Shown here: in pieces, positions 39,103 through 50,551 of the stretch
Numbering within the stretch: position 1 is the stretch's first letter
Layout: every line of letters begins with the position of its first letter
Assembly: GCA_029202525.1 (NCBI GenBank)
Contig: CP119325.1
Location: 4,872,001 to 4,936,000, forward strand
Direction: 5' to 3'
Source of the DNA: Candidatus Pseudomonas phytovorans
GTDB taxonomy: Bacteria > Pseudomonadota > Gammaproteobacteria > Pseudomonadales > Pseudomonadaceae
Length of the DNA: 64,000 bases
Made by a program: the position numbers and the translations under genes
The notes under the pieces: generated by a model
What the model saw: the letters and a program-made list of their open reading frames with translations, nothing else
Told to the model about the DNA's origin: nothing
The model's database searches: none

Positions 39103-40314
39103 ATGAGTACCAGCTTCTGGAAATCCGGGCATGTGCCCACGCTGTTCGCTGCGTTCCTGTACTTCGACCTGAGCTTCATGGTCTGGTACCTGCTGGGCCC
39201 GATGGCGGTGCAGATTGCCGGCGACCTGCAACTGAGTGCACAACAACGGGGCCTGATGGTTGCCATGCCGATCCTGGCCGGGGCGATCCTGCGCTTTGCC
39301 ATGGGCGTGCTGGTTGACCGCCTGTCACCCAAGACCGCCGGACTGATCGGCCAGGTGGTGGTGATCGTCGCACTGGCGGCAGCCTGGCACTTCGGCGTAC
39401 ACAGCTATGAACAGGTACTGCTGCTGGGCATGTTCCTCGGCTTTGCCGGCGCTTCATTCGCCGTGTCGCTACCATTGGCGTCGCAGTGGTACCCGCCGCA
39501 ACACCAGGGCAAGGCCATGGGCATCGCCGGCGCCGGCAACTCCGGCACGGTGTTCGCCGCACTGCTGGCCCCGGCACTGGCCGCAGGCTTTGGCTGGAAC
39601 AATGTATTCGGCTTCGCGCTGATTCCGTTGACCCTGGCGCTGGTGGTGTTCGCCCTGCTGGCACGCAACGCCCCGCAGCGCCCCAAGCCGAAAGACATGG
39701 CCGACTACCTCAAGGCCCTCGGCGACCGGGACAGCTGGTGGTTCATGTTTTTCTACGCCGTCACCTTCGGCGGCTTTATCGGCCTGGCCAGCGCCCTGCC
39801 AGGCTACTTCAGCGACCAGTACGGCCTGAGCCCGGTCACCGCCGGCTACTACACTGCGGCCTGCGTGTTCGCCGGCAGCATGATGCGCCCGCTCGGCGGC
39901 GCCCTGGCCGACCGCTTCGGCGGCATCCGCACCTTGCTGGGCATGTACAGCGTTGCAGCCATCTGCATTGCCGCCGTCGGTTTCAACCTGCCGTCTGCGG
40001 CGGCTGCACTGGCGCTGTTCATCAGTGCCATGCTTGGCCTGGGCGCAGGCAACGGCGCGGTGTTCCAGCTGGTACCACAGCGCTTTCGCCAGGAAATCGG
40101 CGTGATGACCGGGCTGATCGGCATGGCCGGTGGTATCGGTGGCTTCCTGCTGGCTGCAGGGCTTGGCACTATCAAGCAACACACTGGCGATTACCAGTGG
40201 GGCCTGTGGCTGTTCGCCAGCCTGGGTCTGCTGGCCTGGTTCGGCCTGCACAGCGTGAAACAGCGCTGGCGCACCACCTGGGGCTCGGCGGCAGTCACTG
40301 CGGCGCGGGTCTGA
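39103..40314 (+). CDS. nasA: Nitrate/nitrite MFS transporter
   Basis: 403 residues with about twelve membrane segments, nitrate-nitrite porter (NarK/NasA) family. The two nitrate-signature regions are visible: GIAGAGNSGTVFAALLAPALAAG (about 143-165) and GLGAGNGAVFQLVPQRF (about 313-329). It imports nitrate for assimilation. GAGGTG precedes the ATG. The gene is preceded by a sigma-54 promoter and an antitermination leader and followed 9 bp later by the kinase gene. Confidence 0.94.
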   Translation: MSTSFWKSGHVPTLFAAFLYFDLSFMVWYLLGPMAVQIAGDLQLSAQQRGLMVAMPILAGAILRFAMGVLVDRLSPKTAGLIGQVVVIVALAAAWHFGVHSYEQVLLLGMFLGFAGASFAVSLPLASQWYPPQHQGKAMGIAGAGNSGTVFAALLAPALAAGFGWNNVFGFALIPLTLALVVFALLARNAPQRPKPKDMADYLKALGDRDSWWFMFFYAVTFGGFIGLASALPGYFSDQYGLSPVTAGYYTAACVFAGSMMRPLGGALADRFGGIRTLLGMYSVAAICIAAVGFNLPSAAAALALFISAMLGLGAGNGAVFQLVPQRFRQEIGVMTGLIGMAGGIGGFLLAAGLGTIKQHTGDYQWGLWLFASLGLLAWFGLHSVKQRWRTTWGSAAVTAARV

Positions 40315-40323
40315 GGTACGTCG

Positions 40324-41994
40324 ATGAGCCTGCAACTGCGCTTTGCCCAAGCCAGCGCCACCGGGCCGCGCGAGGAAAACCAGGACGCCCTGCGCCTGGT
40401 TACCCCCGCGCCAGAGCTGGCCGCCAGCAAGGGCTACCTGTTCGCCCTTGCCGACGGCGTCAGCCAATGTGCCGATGGCGGCCTGGCGGCACGCGCCAGC
40501 TTGCAGGCGCTGACCCTGGACTACTACGCCACCCCCGCCACCTGGAGCGTGGCCCAGGCCCTCGACCGCCTGCTGCTGGCACAGAACCGCTGGTTGCGCG
40601 CCCAAGGCAGCGGCCAGCCGTTGTTGACCACACTCAGCGCATTGGTGCTACGGGGCCGGCGCTTTACCCTGGCCCATGTCGGCGACTGCCGTGTGTACCG
40701 CTGGCACGCCGGGCACCTGCAGTGCCTGAGCGAAGACCATGTGTGGGACCAACCAGGCATGCAGCATGTGCTGAAACGCGCGCTGGGCCTGGACCAGCAC
40801 CTGCTGGTGGATTACCTGGAGGGTGAGCTGCAGGCGGGTGAATGCTTCCTGCTGCTCAGCGACGGGGTCTGGGCCAGCCTGGGCGACCAGCACATCCAGG
40901 CGGTACTGCGCGATCAACCCGACCTGCAACTGGCCGTCGACACGCTGGTTGCCAGTGCGCACCTCAATGGCAGCCAGGACAACGCCAGTGCCTTGCTGGT
41001 ACAGGTCGAGCAACTCGGCACGGCCAACCTGGGCGACACCCTGGCCCAGTTGCAGCAATGGTCGGTACCCGGCCCGCTACGCGAGGGCCAGGTGATCGAT
41101 GGCTGGCGCACCGAACAACTGCTGTCGCACAGCCGCCAGTCGCTGCTGTACCGGGTGCGCGACAGTCAAGGTCAAGCCTGGCTGCTCAAGACCCTGCCTG
41201 CGGAACGCGAGCAGGAGCCGAAGGCAGCGCAAGGGCTGTTGCTGGAGGAGTGGTTCCTGCGCCGGGTCGCTGGCCGCCATTTCCCCGAGCTGCATGCTGC
41301 CAGCCAGCGCCAGCACCTGTACTACGTGATGCGCGAATACCCCGGCCAAACCCTTGCCGCGCTGCTGGCCGAGCATGGCCCGCTGCCTTTGCCGCAGTGG
41401 CTGGAGATGGCCCGGCAACTGCTGCAGGCGGTGGGCGTGCTGCACCGGCGTAATCTGCTGCACCGCGATATCAAGCCAGAGAACCTGCACCTGGGCAGCG
41501 ATGGCCAGCTGCGCCTGCTGGATTTCGGCCTGGCCTACTGCCCAGGCCTGTCCGAAGACCCGTTGCACGACGTGCCCGGCACGCCCTCGTACATCGCCCC
41601 GGAAGCGTTCGATGGCCAACCGCCCAGCCCGCGCCAGGACCTGTATTCCGTGGGCGTGACGCTATACCACCTGCTGACCGGGCATTACCCGTATGGCGAG
41701 GTGGAAGCCTTCCAGCGCCCGCGCTTCGGGCAGCCCGTCAACGCGGCACGCTACCGTCCAGACCTGCCGGAATGGCTGCAGCACAACCTGCAACAGGCGG
41801 TGGCACCCGACCCGGCGCAACGCTTCGAAACTGCCGAACACTGGTTGCTGCTGCTGGAACGCGGCGACCGCCAGGAACTGCCCAGCCGGCCACGGCCGTT
41901 GCTGGAACGCGAGCCGCTGAAGGTGTGGCGCACCCTGGCTCTGCTGGCGCTGCTGATCAATCTTGTATTGCTGCTTATTCTGCTCAAGGGCTGA
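40324..41994 (+). CDS. Fused PP2C phosphatase and Ser/Thr protein kinase, membrane-anchored
   Basis: 556 residues. The N-terminal PP2C domain (about 1-235) has ENQDAL, FALADGVSQCADGG, HVGDCRVYR, LLSDGVW and SQDNAS, giving the metal-binding aspartates. The kinase domain (about 260-525) has AWLLKTL (ATP lysine), LLHRDIKPENLHL (catalytic Asp about 381), LLDFGLAY and GTPSYIAPEAFDG. One membrane segment closes the protein (about 536-555). It therefore can both add and remove phosphate, facing the cytoplasm. Nine bp after nasA, it is probably in the same operon; homologues sit at nitrate-assimilation loci in other pseudomonads. Its substrate is not known. Confidence 0.9.
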   Translation: MSLQLRFAQASATGPREENQDALRLVTPAPELAASKGYLFALADGVSQCADGGLAARASLQALTLDYYATPATWSVAQALDRLLLAQNRWLRAQGSGQPLLTTLSALVLRGRRFTLAHVGDCRVYRWHAGHLQCLSEDHVWDQPGMQHVLKRALGLDQHLLVDYLEGELQAGECFLLLSDGVWASLGDQHIQAVLRDQPDLQLAVDTLVASAHLNGSQDNASALLVQVEQLGTANLGDTLAQLQQWSVPGPLREGQVIDGWRTEQLLSHSRQSLLYRVRDSQGQAWLLKTLPAEREQEPKAAQGLLLEEWFLRRVAGRHFPELHAASQRQHLYYVMREYPGQTLAALLAEHGPLPLPQWLEMARQLLQAVGVLHRRNLLHRDIKPENLHLGSDGQLRLLDFGLAYCPGLSEDPLHDVPGTPSYIAPEAFDGQPPSPRQDLYSVGVTLYHLLTGHYPYGEVEAFQRPRFGQPVNAARYRPDLPEWLQHNLQQAVAPDPAQRFETAEHWLLLLERGDRQELPSRPRPLLEREPLKVWRTLALLALLINLVLLLILLKG

Positions 41995-42039
41995 ACGCAG
42001 CTTGCCGGCGAAGCCGGTGCCATCTCCCGCGCTGGGTTC

Positions 42040-42065
42040 TTCGCGGGCTTGCCCGCTCCCACAGG
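42040..42065. repeat. Single REP element after the kinase gene
   Basis: TTCGCGGGCTTGCCCGCTCCCACAG is the common core; the preceding bases TGCCGGCGAAGCCGG form a small palindrome. It is unpaired. Confidence 0.7.
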
Positions 42066-42094
42066 GTGCGCGCTACACCGACAAATTTCAGGCA

Positions 42095-42123
42095 AAGAAA
42101 AACCCGGCCGAGGCCGGGTTTTT
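42095..42123. terminator. Bidirectional terminator between the kinase gene and oprF
   Basis: AACCCGGCC-GA-GGCCGGGTT (42101-42120), flanked by A-rich sequence on the left and T on the right, serves both the plus-strand kinase gene and minus-strand oprF. Confidence 0.9.
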
Positions 42124-42141
42124 CGTGAAACATCAGGCCAA

Positions 42142-43176
42142 TTACTTGGACTGAGCTTCTACCTGAGCTTCAACGCGACGGTTGACAGCACGGCCTTCTT
42201 CGGTGGCGTTGTCGGCAACCGGACGGGTTTCGCCGTAGCCTACCGAGTCAACACGGGTAGATTCTACGCCGTACTGCTGGGTCAGAACTTGCTTGACGGC
42301 GTTGGCACGACGCTCGGACAGCTTCTGGTTGTAAGCGTCTGGACCCACGGAGTCAGTGTGACCTTCAACCACGGTGGTGGTTTGTGGGTACTGCTTCATG
42401 AAGTCAGCCAGGTTCTTGATGTCGCCGTAGCTGTTTGGCTTGACGACCGACTTGTCGAAGTCGAACTTGACGTCCAGCTCAACACGAACGACTTCGGCAA
42501 CAGCCGGGCAGCCGTCGGCGTCAACGGTAACGTTGGCCGGGGTGTCTGGGCACTTGTCGACGTTGTCGCAAACGCCGTCGTTGTCGGAGTCGGAGCAGAC
42601 TTCAGCAACTGGAGCCGGAGCGGCTTCGGCTTGCTTCGGGCTACCGCCGAAGTTCAGGCCAACACCAACGCTTGGGGCCCACTCGGTGTCGCCCTGGTCG
42701 ATGTTGTACTGAGCTTCTACGCCGGCACGGGCGTAGAACATGTCGGTGATGTACCACTTGGCGCCAGCGCCAACGTTGGCGAAGGTGGAGTGGTCACGAC
42801 CGCCACGGCCGGTCTGGCCCAGCGACTGGTGCGAGAAACCAGCGGAAACGTACGGACGGATGGCGTCATACGGATTGTTGAAGTGGTAAACGGCGTCCAG
42901 GGCGGTGTTCGAGCCCTTGATGTTCTTGCCGTCTTCGCCACGAGCGTTGTGAACTTCGTCGTAACCAAGGCGCAGTTCAACGTCGTCGGTCAGGAAGTAA
43001 CCGATCGAACCGCCGAACAGGTTGCCGTCGTTCTTGAAGTCACGCTGGCTGTCGAAGAATTCTTTCTTGTAGAAGCCTTCGACTTCCACAGCGCCTGTGC
43101 CTTGTGCCATAGCGCCAATCGAGGTAGCGGCTACGAGCGAACCAATGGCCAAGCCCAAGGTGTTTTTCAATTTCAT
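42142..43176 (-). CDS. oprF: Major outer-membrane porin OprF
   Basis: 344 residues. A signal peptide (MKLKNTLGLAIGSLVAATSIGAMAQG) is followed by an eight-strand beta-barrel domain (about 25-185), a linker with four cysteines (CSDSDNDGVCDNVDKCPD, then DADGCP; about 195-225), and a peptidoglycan-binding OmpA C-terminal domain (LNVKFDFD-like region, then VVEGHTDSVGPDAYNQKLSERRA). It acts as a porin and structural anchor between outer membrane and wall. The next gene upstream on the same strand is sigX, which in Pseudomonas drives oprF transcription. Confidence 0.97.
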   Translation of the reverse strand: MKLKNTLGLAIGSLVAATSIGAMAQGTGAVEVEGFYKKEFFDSQRDFKNDGNLFGGSIGYFLTDDVELRLGYDEVHNARGEDGKNIKGSNTALDAVYHFNNPYDAIRPYVSAGFSHQSLGQTGRGGRDHSTFANVGAGAKWYITDMFYARAGVEAQYNIDQGDTEWAPSVGVGLNFGGSPKQAEAAPAPVAEVCSDSDNDGVCDNVDKCPDTPANVTVDADGCPAVAEVVRVELDVKFDFDKSVVKPNSYGDIKNLADFMKQYPQTTTVVEGHTDSVGPDAYNQKLSERRANAVKQVLTQQYGVESTRVDSVGYGETRPVADNATEEGRAVNRRVEAQVEAQSK

Positions 43177-43287
43177 CCGTTAAATCCCCATCTGGTGATA
43201 GTTAAGCAGTCCCACCACAAACAAGGGGGACAACTCGACGGCAAGTCTAGCAGAACTCGCCGATTCGTTAGAGATATTTGCTCGCCA

Positions 43288-43878
43288 CTAAGTTTCATCA
43301 AGGCCGGCAAATTTCTCACGAAGCTTGTCTAGCGCACGCTTGTAGCGCATTTTCGTTGCGCTCAGGCCCATGTGCATGATGTCGGCAATTTCCTGAAATT
43401 CCAGCTCTGCGACAAATCGCAGCACCAGAATTTCCCGGTCAATCGGGTTCACATGCACCAGCCACTTGTCCAGCCCGCCTTTTTCTTCCGGCTTCGGGGC
43501 CTTGTCTTCGGACGCCTCTTCTACAGGGTCCAGGCTCAAGGCATCCATCAACCGGCGCTTACGGCGCTCCTTACGGTACTGGGTGATGCACTCGTTGTAG
43601 GTGATGCTGTAGAGCCAGGTCTTGAACTTGGATTTGCCCTCGAAGTTCTTCAGACCATACAGCACCTTCAGCATCACCTCCTGACAGACATCATCCGCGT
43701 CACGGTCGTTCCCCAGATAACGCGCACAGACGTTGAAAAGGGTCCGCTGATAGCGCCGCATGAGCTCCTCATAGGCGCGGGTAACGTGGTACAGCTCCTC
43801 ATGCGAACGCGCCACCAACTCTTCATCGGTGAGCTCGCGGGGGTCATAACGCATGGGCGGCGAATGAACTTTATTCAA
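43288..43878 (-). CDS. sigX: ECF sigma factor SigX
   Basis: 196 residues with the ECF layout: region 2 (YQRTLFNVCARYLGNDRDADDVCQEVMLKV) and region 4 (DREILVLRFVAELEFQEIADIMHMGLSATKMRYKRAL), linked by a charged stretch. SigX responds to envelope stress and controls oprF and fatty-acid and membrane genes. I keep a TTG start giving MNKVHSPP because SigX of P. aeruginosa also begins MNK; an ATG eight codons later (MRYDPREL) is the alternative. cmpX ends 90 bp further along on the same strand, upstream. Confidence 0.94.
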   Translation of the reverse strand: MNKVHSPPMRYDPRELTDEELVARSHEELYHVTRAYEELMRRYQRTLFNVCARYLGNDRDADDVCQEVMLKVLYGLKNFEGKSKFKTWLYSITYNECITQYRKERRKRRLMDALSLDPVEEASEDKAPKPEEKGGLDKWLVHVNPIDREILVLRFVAELEFQEIADIMHMGLSATKMRYKRALDKLREKFAGLDET

Positions 43879-43967
43879 AACGGATCTGGCCGACAGTCAG
43901 GTCAATGTCGCCGCGCGACCCCGTGGGTCGAATTTCGCGGCGGCATACATTAACAGCTTTTGTGCGG

Positions 43968-44792
43968 TTAGCGGCTATTCACGCGCTGCTCAAGCAGCTC
44001 GCGATTGGACAGCGACACCAGTTCGCCATCATCGGTCAGAAGCGTTGTCTTGACCGTGCCGATTTCCTCGATATGCCCTTCGACCTCTCCAATCCGCACC
44101 TGCTGGCCGACCTGGAAGAGCTCGCGCACGTATATGCCAGCCAGAATCTGCCCGGCAATTTCGCGGCTGCCAAGGCCCATGGCCAACGCCACCGCCAGAC
44201 CAACGGTAATCAGCCCGATGACGATCACGTGGTTCAGCAGGTCGGTTTTCACCTCCAGCTGGCTGATGGCAACCGAGATGCTGATGATGATCACCAGGCC
44301 CTGGGTGATACGCCCAAGGCCTGCCGAATATTCCAGGCCGATACCTTCTGCGGCGCCCCGCACCAAGCCATTGGCCACCTGTGCCAGCAGCACGCCGGCC
44401 AGCAACACCAAGGCCGCGCCGAATACTTTCGGCAGGTACAGGGCGAGCATGTCGAGCGTGGCCGAAACCCGCTCCAGGCCTAGCGACTCAGCGGCCGAGA
44501 CGAGGAAGATGAGCAGTACGAACCAATAGACAATCTTGCCGATCAGGGTCGAGATCGGCACCTGGATGCCGACCCGGGCGAGCATCTTGGTGAGTCCGGT
44601 GCCGGCCATCAGGCGGTCCAGGCCAAGCTTGGCCAGCAGTTTGGACAGCAGCGTGTCGAGCAGCTTGGCCACCACGAAACCGAGCAGCACCACGACCAGC
44701 GCGCCGAACAGGTTGGGGATGAAGTTCGCTACCTTGGTCCAAAGGGCGGTCATCGCGGCGACCAGGCTCTGGGTCCAGAGATCGAGTTCCAT
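43968..44792 (-). CDS. cmpX: CmpX, MscS-like mechanosensitive channel family protein
   Basis: 274 residues with about five membrane segments (FIPNLFGALVVVLLGFVVAKLLD and others) followed by a small beta domain (QVGQQVRIGEVEGHIEEIGTVKTTLLTDDGELVSLSNREL) that resembles the MscS beta domain. In P. aeruginosa CmpX affects membrane homeostasis and SigX activity. Start: ATG at 44792, two bases after the crfX stop; a TTG two codons upstream is less likely. It lies in the conserved cluster crfX-cmpX-sigX-oprF. Confidence 0.92.
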   Translation of the reverse strand: MELDLWTQSLVAAMTALWTKVANFIPNLFGALVVVLLGFVVAKLLDTLLSKLLAKLGLDRLMAGTGLTKMLARVGIQVPISTLIGKIVYWFVLLIFLVSAAESLGLERVSATLDMLALYLPKVFGAALVLLAGVLLAQVANGLVRGAAEGIGLEYSAGLGRITQGLVIIISISVAISQLEVKTDLLNHVIVIGLITVGLAVALAMGLGSREIAGQILAGIYVRELFQVGQQVRIGEVEGHIEEIGTVKTTLLTDDGELVSLSNRELLEQRVNSR

Positions 44793-44794
44793 AT

Positions 44795-45067
44795 TCAATC
44801 GGCCTTATCTGCTTTGCTGCCGGGGGCAGCGTTGCGGGAAGAGTGTCGACGCACCGGCGCGACATGCGCCGAGCCATTATTGACGGCAATCAGCAGCGCC
44901 TGGCTCCAGCGGCCAAGCAGGCTGAACAGATCACCCGCGCCAACCTGGCGGTTGGCGGTTTTCAGCACGCGACCCAGGCAAGCGGCGTCATCCAGGTCAT
45001 CCCGGTCATTGCCGGAGGGTGACGCCTTGAGCAGGTCACGCAGGGATTCTTCAAACGGATCGTGCAT
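44795..45067 (-). CDS. crfX: CrfX, small conserved protein of the sigX cluster
   Basis: 90 residues (MHDPFEESLRDLLKASPSGND...), soluble, with acidic first half and basic, polar C-terminus. It is recognised mainly by its place immediately upstream of cmpX and by the family N-terminus. The ATG at 45067 is preferred to an in-frame upstream codon. The stop is two bases from the cmpX ATG, so the two are probably translated together. The function is not established. Confidence 0.85.
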   Translation of the reverse strand: MHDPFEESLRDLLKASPSGNDRDDLDDAACLGRVLKTANRQVGAGDLFSLLGRWSQALLIAVNNGSAHVAPVRRHSSRNAAPGSKADKAD

Positions 45068-45154
45068 GGGCACCTCGCGCAGTGTCAGCAAGAGACGAGA
45101 TGGCCGGGCACTGGGTCACACATCCGATTGGGACGAATGTTTCAAAATGCACAC

Positions 45155-46150
45155 CTAGACCCATCGCAACCGCCGGAACATCCACCACTGCCCCACCGCC
45201 AGCCCCAGCACCACGATGCAGGCGAACAGGAAGCCATAGGGGTTTTCCGCCCCCGGAATACCGCCGACATTGATGCCAAGCAGCCCGGTAATGAAGCTCA
45301 TGGGCAGGAAGATGCAGGTAATGATGCCAAAGCGGTACATGGTGCGGTTCATCCGCTCACTGCGCCGGCGGTCTTCGCTCTCCAGCACCAGCGCTGCTCG
45401 CTCGCGGGCCAGTTCCAGCTCTTCGAGGTAGCGGATCAGGCTGTTGTTCAGCTCGTTCCAGTAGTCGGCATCGACATCGGCGAACCAGCTCCATTTGCTG
45501 CGCGACAGCTGGGCGTAGATCTCCCGCTGGGGGGCCAGGAATCGCCTCAGACCCGCTGCACGTCGGCGGATCTGCTGAAGGCTGCCGTGCTCTGGGGTAT
45601 ACCGCTCGTCGGATTCGACCTTTTCTTCTTCCAGGTCGACCAGTTCTGACAAGTCGCTGACAAGGCCCTGAACCTTTTCGGTCAGCAGCTCGCCCATCAG
45701 CAGCAACAGTTCGGAAGCCGACTTCGGCCCCCTGCCCTGCTCCAGCAACTGAAGAATCTCGTCACTGGCGCGCAATGGCCGCAGGCGCAGCGAAATGACC
45801 CGCTGCGCCTCGGCGAAGATACGCACCGAAACCATGTCTTCGGGCTCTGCGCCCGGGTTGAGGTTGACCCCACGCAAAAACAGCAATAGCTGTTCGTCAG
45901 CCATGGGCAGCAGGCGCGGCCGGGTGTTTTCTTCCAGCAGCAGCTCGCAGGCGAACTCGCTAAGCCCGCTGTCATGCAGCAGCCAGGTGCGGGTTTGTGG
46001 GTGGCTGCGGTCCCAGTGCAGCCACAGGCTCTGCTCCGGTTGCAGCTGCAAGTCGTCCAGTTCGGTACGGGCAATCGAACGCGCGCCGCCTCTACCATCG
46101 AGCACCAGGGCATGCACCAGCCCCCACTGCGCGTTGTCTTCCTCGAACAT
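45155..46150 (-). CDS. cmaX: CmaX, CorA/ZntB-type metal transporter family protein
   Basis: 331 residues. A large soluble N-terminal domain with long helices (about 1-265; ELVDLEEEKVESDERYTPEHG, ELELARERAALVLESEDRRR) is followed by two C-terminal membrane segments (about 272-293 and 305-325). Between them, TGLLGINVGGIPG carries the GxN signature (GIN) of CorA-like channels, here more ZntB-like. It probably moves a divalent cation; the direction and ion are not known. GGAG precedes the ATG at 46150. It is part of the crfX-cmpX-sigX neighbourhood. Confidence 0.88.
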   Translation of the reverse strand: MFEEDNAQWGLVHALVLDGRGGARSIARTELDDLQLQPEQSLWLHWDRSHPQTRTWLLHDSGLSEFACELLLEENTRPRLLPMADEQLLLFLRGVNLNPGAEPEDMVSVRIFAEAQRVISLRLRPLRASDEILQLLEQGRGPKSASELLLLMGELLTEKVQGLVSDLSELVDLEEEKVESDERYTPEHGSLQQIRRRAAGLRRFLAPQREIYAQLSRSKWSWFADVDADYWNELNNSLIRYLEELELARERAALVLESEDRRRSERMNRTMYRFGIITCIFLPMSFITGLLGINVGGIPGAENPYGFLFACIVVLGLAVGQWWMFRRLRWV

Positions 46151-46177
46151 CAAAGCTCCATCAGCGCGTGCGGCGCA

Positions 46178-46669
46178 TCACTCCGGCATTTTCAACGGGC
46201 TTGGCGAGACCAGCACGCCATTATTGTCGGCATACACGTACTCGCCCGGGCGGAAGGTCACCCCGGCGAAGGTCACCGCCACGTTGAGGTCGCCAATGCC
46301 GCGCTTGTCGGTTTTCATCGGGTGGCTGGCCAGGGCCTGTACGCCGACGTCGGTCTGGATCAGCGCGTCAACATCACGCACGCAGCCATAGATCACCAGG
46401 CCTTCCCAGCCGTTTTTGGCGGCCTTTTCGGCGAGCATGTCGCCCAGCAGCGCACGGCGTAACGAACCACCGCCATCAACTACCAGAACCTTGCCCTTGC
46501 CGTCGAGTTCGACCTGCTCCTTGACCAGCGAGTTGTCTTCGAAGCACTTGATGGTGACGATCTGCCCGCCGAACGAATCACGGCCGCCAAAATTGCTGAA
46601 CATCGGTTCCAGCACTTGTACCAGGTCCGGGTAGGCGTCACACAGGTCGGGCGTTACGTAATGCTGCAT
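46178..46669 (-). CDS. rraA: Ribonuclease E activity regulator RraA
   Basis: 163 residues, complete. It carries the RraA fold and signature LVVDGGGSLRRALLGDMLAEKAAKNGWEG and YGCVRDVDAL. In E. coli RraA binds RNase E and dampens its activity; related proteins are class II aldolases, so an aldolase role cannot be excluded. It is followed on the same strand by cmaX after 27 bp. Confidence 0.93.
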   Translation of the reverse strand: MQHYVTPDLCDAYPDLVQVLEPMFSNFGGRDSFGGQIVTIKCFEDNSLVKEQVELDGKGKVLVVDGGGSLRRALLGDMLAEKAAKNGWEGLVIYGCVRDVDALIQTDVGVQALASHPMKTDKRGIGDLNVAVTFAGVTFRPGEYVYADNNGVLVSPSPLKMPE

Positions 46670-46770
46670 GGGAAGCTCCTGTCAGTCACAACGAAAGCGG
46701 GTATCGGCCAAGGCTACACCTTGGAGGCTGTCGCAGTCATCCGGGACCGGGCGGTCATTTGCATTCATCC

Positions 46771-46877
46771 TGTACCGGCCCCTTCGCGGGCACGCCCGCT
46801 CCCACAGAGATATCACAAGACTTGAGTGCTTCGAGATCCCTGTGGGAGCGGGCGTGCCCGCGAAGAGGCCGGTACAG
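46771..46877. repeat. Inverted REP pair between rraA and the hydrolase gene
   Basis: TGTACCGGCCCCTTCGCGGG and CACGCCCGCTCCCACAGA (left) are mirrored by CTGTGGGAGCGGGCGTGCCC and GCGAAGAGGCCGGTACA (right), with a 31-bp spacer. The second gene upstream here is on the same strand, so this pair is not between convergent genes. Confidence 0.8.
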
Positions 46878-46888
46878 ACAAAACAAAG

Positions 46889-47881
46889 TCAGCTGGCTGG
46901 CAAAGGCTCTGCAGCCACAGTGGACTCATGCACCGGCAGCAGCGGGTTACGCAACCAGCGCTCCACCAGCGGCCACACCTGCACCTGCGCGGCCTTGCTC
47001 ACCAGCATGTCGACATGCCCGAAAGCGTCGAAGCCTTCCTCACGCCCCAGCCGCAGGAACTGCTTGCGCTCACCCCCCAGCTGCTCGAACAACTTGCGGC
47101 AGGCCCACACCGGGTCCTGGAAGTCCCCGGCGCCGGCCACCGCCAGCAGCGGCACATCCACTTCGGCCAACCCGGCCCACCAGTCGTTCTGCTTATCGCC
47201 AAAACGCCCGAACAGGCCATGCCAGCGCATGCTTTCCAGCGCCAGGCCAATAGGTTCATCCTCCGGCCCGCGCTTGAAGCGTGGCCCGGATATCTGCCCC
47301 CAACGCTTGAGCAGCAACTTCGCCCCCCATGTCAGCGGCGGCACCTTCAACGGCCAATACACACGGCTGATCTGGGTCCCGAAAAGTGCCACGCCGGCTA
47401 CCTCTCCGGCAGCCAGAAAACCACCGCCCAGCGCCGCTGCCAAGGTCGTACCGCCCAGCGAATGGCCGACCCAATGCGGCGCCTGGCCCGACTGTTCACG
47501 CACAAACGCATTGATCAGCGGCAGGTCATCACGGGCATAGGCGGCCACGCTGTTGTGCTTCCAGGCCTGGTTACGCGGCGACAGGCCGTGGCCGCGCATT
47601 TCCGGGATCCATACATCGAAGCCGGCGCGGGCAAGATAGGCGCCCAGGCCTACCCCTTTGGGCGAATACCAGAAACGCCGGTTGGAAAAACTGCCGTGCA
47701 GGAGAATGACCGGCACGCCGTGGGCGCGGTTGTGATCGGCCAGCCCCAGGCGGGTCACGGCCAGCTCGACGCTGGGATCAGGGCTGTTGCCGGCCTTGAT
47801 CCGGTAAACGTCTTCGCTAAGGTCGCCGCGGCGCTCGGCACTGAGCAAGGCCACGGGGAATAATGAGCTGCTGCTATGCAT
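46889..47881 (-). CDS. Alpha/beta hydrolase (esterase/lipase-like)
   Basis: 330 residues. The nucleophile elbow is GHSLGG (Ser about 138), the oxyanion-hole segment HGSFSNRRFWYSP (about 55-67) and the catalytic histidine probably FGHVDML near the C-terminus (about 296). There is no signal peptide, so a cytoplasmic esterase or lipase-like enzyme is likely; the substrate is unknown. The start is the ATG at 47881 (MHSSSSLFP); twelve further codons upstream are possible. It lies just downstream of ppsA and its terminator. Confidence 0.85.
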   Translation of the reverse strand: MHSSSSLFPVALLSAERRGDLSEDVYRIKAGNSPDPSVELAVTRLGLADHNRAHGVPVILLHGSFSNRRFWYSPKGVGLGAYLARAGFDVWIPEMRGHGLSPRNQAWKHNSVAAYARDDLPLINAFVREQSGQAPHWVGHSLGGTTLAAALGGGFLAAGEVAGVALFGTQISRVYWPLKVPPLTWGAKLLLKRWGQISGPRFKRGPEDEPIGLALESMRWHGLFGRFGDKQNDWWAGLAEVDVPLLAVAGAGDFQDPVWACRKLFEQLGGERKQFLRLGREEGFDAFGHVDMLVSKAAQVQVWPLVERWLRNPLLPVHESTVAAEPLPAS

Positions 47882-47935
47882 AAGGTTGCTTGGTGCACAA
47901 AAAAGGGCGGGAACCATTACTGGAACACGCCCTGG

Positions 47936-47972
47936 AAAAAACCAGGCGGGGGCACGCCAGACGTCCCCCCGC
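47936..47972 (-). terminator. Rho-independent terminator of ppsA
   Basis: On the minus strand GCGGGGG, a 13-nt loop, CCCCCGC, then CTGG and six T (47941-47936). A second, weaker hairpin (AGGGCG...CGCCCTTTTTT, 47899-47932) follows. Confidence 0.75.
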
Positions 47973-47983
47973 GTTTTACTGCG

Positions 47984-50359
<2,376 letters not shown>

Positions 50360-50551
50360 GGTGATCTCTCCACTAACTGTGTTGGAAAAGCTCAAAAAGG
50401 CGCCCGCCTGTCTTTGGTGACTTGGCCGGGCGTTTGTGGCCTGTACCTGGAAAATAGGGTCTGCAATTATGGCAGAATGCCGACAGCCGCATTCGGCAAA
50501 CCGAACTTATCATATCCAAGAATCGTCATCAGCTTAAGGCCCAGATCGCAA

